From: Undibacterium sp. CCC3.4
Lineage (GTDB): Bacteria; Pseudomonadota; Gammaproteobacteria; Burkholderiales; Burkholderiaceae_D
Assembly (NCBI RefSeq): GCF_034347425.1
Contig: NZ_CP133779.1
Span: forward strand, 3,224,001-3,288,000
Length of the DNA: 64,000 nt
Reading direction: 5' to 3'
A program made the position numbers and the translations under genes. The stretch's first letter is position 1. The number at the start of each line of letters is the position of its first letter. Below, piece after piece: positions 59,975 through 64,000 of the stretch. The notes beneath the pieces were generated by a model. The model was given only the letters and a program-made list of their open reading frames with translations, did not search any database and was not told where the DNA came from.

Positions 59975-61222
59975 ATGGTCAGTACACTCTATCTCTCTTT
60001 ACCTGCGCGCACTGCAGTCGATTCGCATTGGCAAGCCCAAGCCTTGCCGTATGCCTTGTATTCGGCCGAGGGGCGCTTGCTCGAGCAAGGCCACAAAACT
60101 CTGCCGCAATTGCGGCTGCTGGCTGCCAGCGCGCGCCAACTGAGCTTATTGATTGCCGCGGCCGATGTGAGTTTGTTACGGGTGCGGGTGCCGCCGATGG
60201 CTGCAGCCAAGTTTACCGCAGCCTTGCCAAATTTGGTGGAAGAACAGATTACCTGTGATCCGGCCGATGTGGTGCTGGTGGCGAGCGCCGTGAGCGGGGG
60301 CGAAGCCACCGTCGCGGTGGCCGATCGGCGCTGGTTGGAACAATTGTCCAATTTGGTCAAAGACTGGCCGGTTAAAAAAATTCTCGCCTTGCCGGCACAA
60401 CTGAGCATGCTCTTGGCCGCCGGTGAGAATCGCGCGAGTGCCTTGATCGAAGTGCGCGACAGTACAGTCATGCTGAGCCTGCGTCAGGCTGCGGCCAGCG
60501 GTTTGGGCTTATGTTTGGCCGATGCCAGTCCAGAGACTGCCTTGGCAATGCTGAACATTCTGGCACCGCAGGCGCAGCTCAGTGTCGCCTTGCCAGCCAC
60601 TGAGTTGGATGCCTGGAAGGCTGCCTTAGAACAGCAAAACCTGAGCCAACGCATCAGTCTGCAAAGCGATGGCTGGGCCATGCGCATCGGCGGCATTGGC
60701 GCGGCACCGCTCGATCTGATGGTCGGCATCTCAGCCAGCCATAAACCGGCGATCGACTGGGTGGGGTGGCGTTGGCCTTTGCGGCTGCTGCTGGTGCTCG
60801 CCATGGTCAATGTGGCGGCGCTCAATTTTGAGTGGTATACCCTGAAACGCGAGGCGAAAAGCCTCAGCGATGTGCTGGTGCAAACGTATAAAACCAGCTT
60901 TCCCAAGGAAACCACCATCCTCGATCCGCTCGAACAGATGCAGCAAAAAGTTAACCTGGCCAAACGTTTGTCAGGTCAATTTGCGGCCAATGATTTCGTC
61001 GTCATGACGGCGCAATTCACGCGCGTCTGGAATCGTATCATGCTCGGCAAAGCTGCCAGCATCAGCAGTGTCGATTACAAAGACCGCGGCTTGCACGTGA
61101 AAGTCAAGGCCGCCGGGCTGATTCCTATCGATCAATTGCGCGCCGCTTTAATTGAACAATCTATGAAGCTGGAGGTCGGTTCGGACGGCATTCTGCATAT
61201 TTCCAAGACAGGGGCATGGTGA
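59975..61222 (+). CDS. gspL: Type II secretion inner-membrane protein GspL
   Basis: A 415-residue bitopic protein: cytoplasmic actin-like domain (1-260), one membrane segment (about 268-284, PLRLLLVLAMVNVAALNF), and a periplasmic ferredoxin-like domain. It recruits the GspE ATPase and binds GspM. Sequence is divergent, as is normal for GspL; the assignment rests on domain layout and position between gspK and gspM. Confidence 0.88.
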   Translation: MVSTLYLSLPARTAVDSHWQAQALPYALYSAEGRLLEQGHKTLPQLRLLAASARQLSLLIAAADVSLLRVRVPPMAAAKFTAALPNLVEEQITCDPADVVLVASAVSGGEATVAVADRRWLEQLSNLVKDWPVKKILALPAQLSMLLAAGENRASALIEVRDSTVMLSLRQAAASGLGLCLADASPETALAMLNILAPQAQLSVALPATELDAWKAALEQQNLSQRISLQSDGWAMRIGGIGAAPLDLMVGISASHKPAIDWVGWRWPLRLLLVLAMVNVAALNFEWYTLKREAKSLSDVLVQTYKTSFPKETTILDPLEQMQQKVNLAKRLSGQFAANDFVVMTAQFTRVWNRIMLGKAASISSVDYKDRGLHVKVKAAGLIPIDQLRAALIEQSMKLEVGSDGILHISKTGAW

Positions 61223-61722
61223 TGCGCAAACATTTCTTCCAACAGTGGCGCCAGTTTTGGCAGCAGCGTAATGGCCGCGAACGCAGCTTGCTGATGCTGG
61301 CCGCTGGCGTGATTGCGCTGGCCTTACTGTATTTGGTGCTGCTTGATCCAGCCTTAGCGGGACGGGCCAAGCTGCAGTTGCAGATTCCACAATTGCGTCA
61401 GCACGTTGCCGAAATGTCGGCTTTGAGTGCGCAGCATACTAAGCTGGCCGCTGGCTTGTCGCAGATACTCGATCCGGTCAGCCGCGAAGTGCTGGAAAAA
61501 AGTCTGGCAGCGCGCGGTATCCAAACGCAGAATCTCAGCGTTTCCGATGACATGGTGCGTCTGCAAATTACGACGGTGGAATATGCGCAACTGATGGCAT
61601 GGCTAGTGGAAATGCAAAAAACCGCCAAACTGACGGTAGAGGAGGCGCGTCTGAATGCGCTCCCCGAGAGCGGTCAGGTGAACGTGAATTTAACTCTCAA
61701 GCAGCAACGCAGCGGGACTTGA
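61222..61722 (+). CDS. gspM: Type II secretion inner-membrane protein GspM
   Basis: A 166-residue bitopic protein: short cytoplasmic lead with QQRNGRERSLLMLAAGVI (membrane segment about 22-42), coiled region and a C-terminal ferredoxin-like domain. The ATG overlaps the gspL TGA. It stabilises GspL in the assembly platform. Confidence 0.88.
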   Translation: MRKHFFQQWRQFWQQRNGRERSLLMLAAGVIALALLYLVLLDPALAGRAKLQLQIPQLRQHVAEMSALSAQHTKLAAGLSQILDPVSREVLEKSLAARGIQTQNLSVSDDMVRLQITTVEYAQLMAWLVEMQKTAKLTVEEARLNALPESGQVNVNLTLKQQRSGT

Positions 61723-61723
61723 G

Positions 61724-62509
61724 ATGAGCCGTTCGCTATCGCAAACTGTAGGATGGATCGCCGCCGCACTGCTCACCGCGCTGCTGACGGTGATCTTGTT
61801 TTTGCCGGCCAGTTGGCTTGGTGCCGCACTGGAGCAGCAGAGTGGCGGGCGCTTCAGTCTCGGTGATGTGCAGGGTTCGTTTTGGCGCGGCTCGGCGTTT
61901 ATCGGGGTGGCGGCCGGTCCGACAGCGCCGGTGACGCCGCTGTTTGCCGGTCGCTTTAGCTGGAAAATTTCGCCTTTGCTGTTGCTTGGCCAAGTCGATG
62001 TGCAGTTGGAGAATGCCGACTCTTTATCGGCACCACTGCATATCAATGGTAATTTTTCGCAGTGGCAGATCTCGCCGGCAGTGCTGAGCTTACCGCCGGA
62101 GCGCCTCGAAGGTTTGGGTGCGCCCTTGAATACCATCGGCCCGACTGGCAAGCTGCATTTGTCATGGAATAATCTGAGTTTCACGCGCAGTGGTGCCTTG
62201 CTGTCGGCGCAGGGCCAGTTGCAACTGGAATTGGCAGAAATGGCTTCACGTCTGTCGCAGGTGCGGCCACTCGGCAGCTATCGCGTGGAGGTGAATCTGC
62301 AAGGTATGAATGCGGAAATGACTCTGCTCACCCTGAGCGGGCCAATGATGTTGGCCGGTGCAGGTGCCGTCAGCGGCGGACGGTTTCATTTTTCCGGCAA
62401 AGCCTGGGCTGCTGCCGGCCAGGAAGATAAGTTGGCAAATTTATTGAATTTGCTTGGACAGCGCCGTAAAGACGGCAATCAGGATGTGATCGCGTTAGAT
62501 TTCAAATGA
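61724..62509 (+). CDS. gspN: Type II secretion protein GspN
   Basis: A 261-residue bitopic protein with one N-terminal membrane segment (AALLTALLTVILFLPASWLGA) and a periplasmic domain with PSRLEG-type patterns (SLGDVQGSFWRGSAFI, GPTGKLHLSWNNLSF). GspN is found only in some type II systems and its role is poorly known. It starts one base after the gspM stop and overlaps gspD (ATGA). Confidence 0.87.
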   Translation: MSRSLSQTVGWIAAALLTALLTVILFLPASWLGAALEQQSGGRFSLGDVQGSFWRGSAFIGVAAGPTAPVTPLFAGRFSWKISPLLLLGQVDVQLENADSLSAPLHINGNFSQWQISPAVLSLPPERLEGLGAPLNTIGPTGKLHLSWNNLSFTRSGALLSAQGQLQLELAEMASRLSQVRPLGSYRVEVNLQGMNAEMTLLTLSGPMMLAGAGAVSGGRFHFSGKAWAAAGQEDKLANLLNLLGQRRKDGNQDVIALDFK

Positions 62510-64000
62510 CTACAACTCCATTAAATATCAAGGCAGCTATGCTCAGCAACTACTCACGCAAACCAAGGTATCCGTTATCGACGATGGCCGCAGCAGTCGT
62601 CTTGACTGCCGGGTGTTTCATCGCGGGCGCAGCGCTGGCCCAGGCGCCGGGAAAAAATTCCGCCGATCTTAATTTTGTCGGTGCCGATATCGAATCGGTG
62701 GTCAAAGCCATCGGTCATTACACCGGTACCACCTTCATCATCGATCCGCGCGTCAAAGGACAGGTGAATTTGGTGTCGGAAACGCCCTTGAGTAAAGAGC
62801 AGGCCTTCAAACTCTTGACCTCGACTTTGCGTTTGCAAGGCTATGCCGTGGTGTACGCGGACGGTTACTATAAAGTCGTGCCGGAAGCCGATGCCAAGTT
62901 ACAAGCTGGCCCGACTCAAGCGGTGCAGAGCGAAAAAACCGAGTCGGTCAAAGGTGACCAGGTCGCCACCCAAATTATCCGTCTCAATTATGAATCGGCA
63001 GCGAATGTGGTGACGGTGTTGCGTCCCCTGATTTCACCGAATAACACCATCAATGCCAACCCCGGGAATAACTCCATCGTCATTACCGACTATGCTGATA
63101 ACCTCAAGCGTCTCAATAAAATCATCGCCGCACTCGATGTGCCGGCGGTGGTCGATCTGGAAGTGATACCGGTGAAATACGCGATGGCCAGCGATATCGC
63201 CGCACTGGTCAGCAAGCTGACCGACTCCTCCGTCACGCCCGGCGACACTGCACGGGCGGTGTTGATGGCCGATCCGCGTACCAACTCCTTACTGTTGCGC
63301 GCGCCTTCGCAAGCACGCGCCAATTTGATCAAATCCTTGGTCGGCAAGATGGATCAGCCGACCGCTTTGCCCGGTAACGTCCATGTCGTGTATCTGAAAA
63401 ATGCCGAAGCGGTCAAGTTAGCGGTGACCTTACGCTCGATTGTCACCGGCGAAATCAGTAATGCCAATACCAGCAGCGGTTTGTCGAATAGCAATATCGG
63501 CAACAATAGTAATAATAGCAGCGGCGGCAGCAATCAAAGCAGCGGTTTTTCCAATACAAATAACAATGGCGGTGCCAGCGGCGGGCTCAATAATTCGAGC
63601 AGTAGTTCGCAGAGCAGCAGCGCTGCCGGCAGCAGCAGCGGCGGCAGTGCTGCCGGCTTCATTCAAGCCGATGCCGCGACCAATACTCTGATCATCACCG
63701 CCAGCGAAGCGGTATATAAAAACTTACGCATGGTGATCGATCAGCTCGATGCGCGCCGCGCCCAAGTGTATATTGAAGCGCTGATCGTCGAAGTGACGGC
63801 CGATAAGAGCAACGAATTCGGGGTGCAATGGGCTGGCGTATCGGGCGATTCCAGTAGTAATTACCGGGTTGGTGGCGGCACTTTGTTTTCCACTGCCGGT
63901 AATAACCTCGGCACCCTCGGTGCCAGTTTGGCCAGTAGCACAGCCAGCACTGTGCTGCCTTCAAATGGTCTGTCCATAGGCGTGTTCAAACAAGTCGGTG
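62506..64000 (+). CDS. gspD: Type II secretion secretin GspD, N-terminal part
   Basis: 498 codons lie in the window; the gene continues to the right. A signal peptide (MAAAVVLTAGCFIAGAALAQ) precedes the N0 domain (ADLNFVGADIESVVKAIGHYTG) and N1-N3 repeats (IIRLNYESAANVVTVLRPLI, VIPVKYAMASDIAALVSKL, VVYLKNAEAVKLAVTLRSIV in parts). Within N3, residues 315-380 are a Ser/Gly/Asn-rich insert. The secretin domain begins near RRAQVYIEALIVEV. The ATG at 62506 overlaps the gspN stop; 62539 is an alternative start. Confidence 0.94.
   Translation, partial: MTTTPLNIKAAMLSNYSRKPRYPLSTMAAAVVLTAGCFIAGAALAQAPGKNSADLNFVGADIESVVKAIGHYTGTTFIIDPRVKGQVNLVSETPLSKEQAFKLLTSTLRLQGYAVVYADGYYKVVPEADAKLQAGPTQAVQSEKTESVKGDQVATQIIRLNYESAANVVTVLRPLISPNNTINANPGNNSIVITDYADNLKRLNKIIAALDVPAVVDLEVIPVKYAMASDIAALVSKLTDSSVTPGDTARAVLMADPRTNSLLLRAPSQARANLIKSLVGKMDQPTALPGNVHVVYLKNAEAVKLAVTLRSIVTGEISNANTSSGLSNSNIGNNSNNSSGGSNQSSGFSNTNNNGGASGGLNNSSSSSQSSSAAGSSSGGSAAGFIQADAATNTLIITASEAVYKNLRMVIDQLDARRAQVYIEALIVEVTADKSNEFGVQWAGVSGDSSSNYRVGGGTLFSTAGNNLGTLGASLASSTASTVLPSNGLSIGVFKQVG

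Noticed and set aside
1..64000. CRISPR arrays, rRNA genes, full insertion sequences or prophage genes
   Set aside because: No regularly spaced repeats, rRNA segments, transposase, integrase or phage structural genes were recognised in the window.

Overview
The window looks like chromosome of a betaproteobacterium, most likely a member of the Oxalobacteraceae (Undibacterium/Janthinobacterium-like). This rests on the gene set: a RibB fused to a degenerate RibA domain, an SDR-type threonine dehydrogenase, a porin_4-type porin, a CzcCBA-type efflux system, a betaproteobacterial-type tRNA-Phe 3' fragment and a complete-looking gsp cluster. No search could be run, so the assignment is by recognition only. 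GC content is moderate, with one sharp AT-rich valley at 22.3-22.7 kb.

Layout. 0-1.4 kb: a saccharopine-dehydrogenase-like gene (partial), a divergent Lrp/AsnC regulator and two small exported proteins. 1.6-3.5 kb: a prolyl-oligopeptidase-like protein that appears to have lost its catalytic triad. 3.5-7.9 kb: a threonine/serine catabolic operon (kbl, tdh, sdaA) with a divergent XRE-cupin regulator and palindromic candidate operators between them. 8-13.4 kb: a formate/oxalate-type cluster (OFA-family transporter, FdhF/YdeP-type molybdoenzyme, small wHTH protein, FdhD). 13.5-15.5 kb: thrC and a membrane-anchored glutaredoxin. 15.8-25.8 kb: a substrate-uptake unit (IclR regulator, five-gene Dpp/Opp ABC transporter, divergent porin and CocE-type hydrolase). 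25.9-29.9 kb: a large unrecognised protein with ATP-grasp-like motifs, a DMT exporter, DUF1272, and a two-gene RHH/membrane-protein module with an elaborate palindromic operator. 30-35.6 kb: CzcCBA-type metal efflux. 35.6-37.5 kb: a mobile-looking patch with a MITE-like element, an interspersed repeat, a HigBA toxin-antitoxin pair, a truncated tRNA-Phe 3' half and flanking direct repeats. 37.5-39.6 kb: a TctE/TctD-like two-component system. 39.9-43.4 kb: ribBX-ribH-nusB and an aminotransferase. 43.5-46.8 kb: a lytic transglycosylase behind a strongly structured leader, ubiD and a GFA protein. 46.9-53.8 kb: ffs (4.5S RNA), a Cache protein, a K+ channel, dnaX-ybaB-recR, a CoA-transferase and marC. 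54.1-56.7 kb: DUF1289 and an orphan Tat-exported molybdenum hydroxylase. 56.9-64 kb: a type II secretion operon gspGHIJKLMND, running off the right edge.

How the parts work together. Kbl and Tdh turn threonine into glycine plus acetyl-CoA, and SdaA deaminates serine formed from that glycine, so the operon is a threonine-to-pyruvate route. The ABC/porin/hydrolase block reads as one uptake-and-cleavage unit for a peptide-like or ester/amide substrate. The best candidates for undescribed biology are the RHH/membrane module with its operator (29.4-29.9 kb), the ATP-grasp-like protein (25.9-27.8 kb), the structured leader of the lytic transglycosylase (44.5-44.6 kb), and the nested-palindrome MITE with its associated repeat family.
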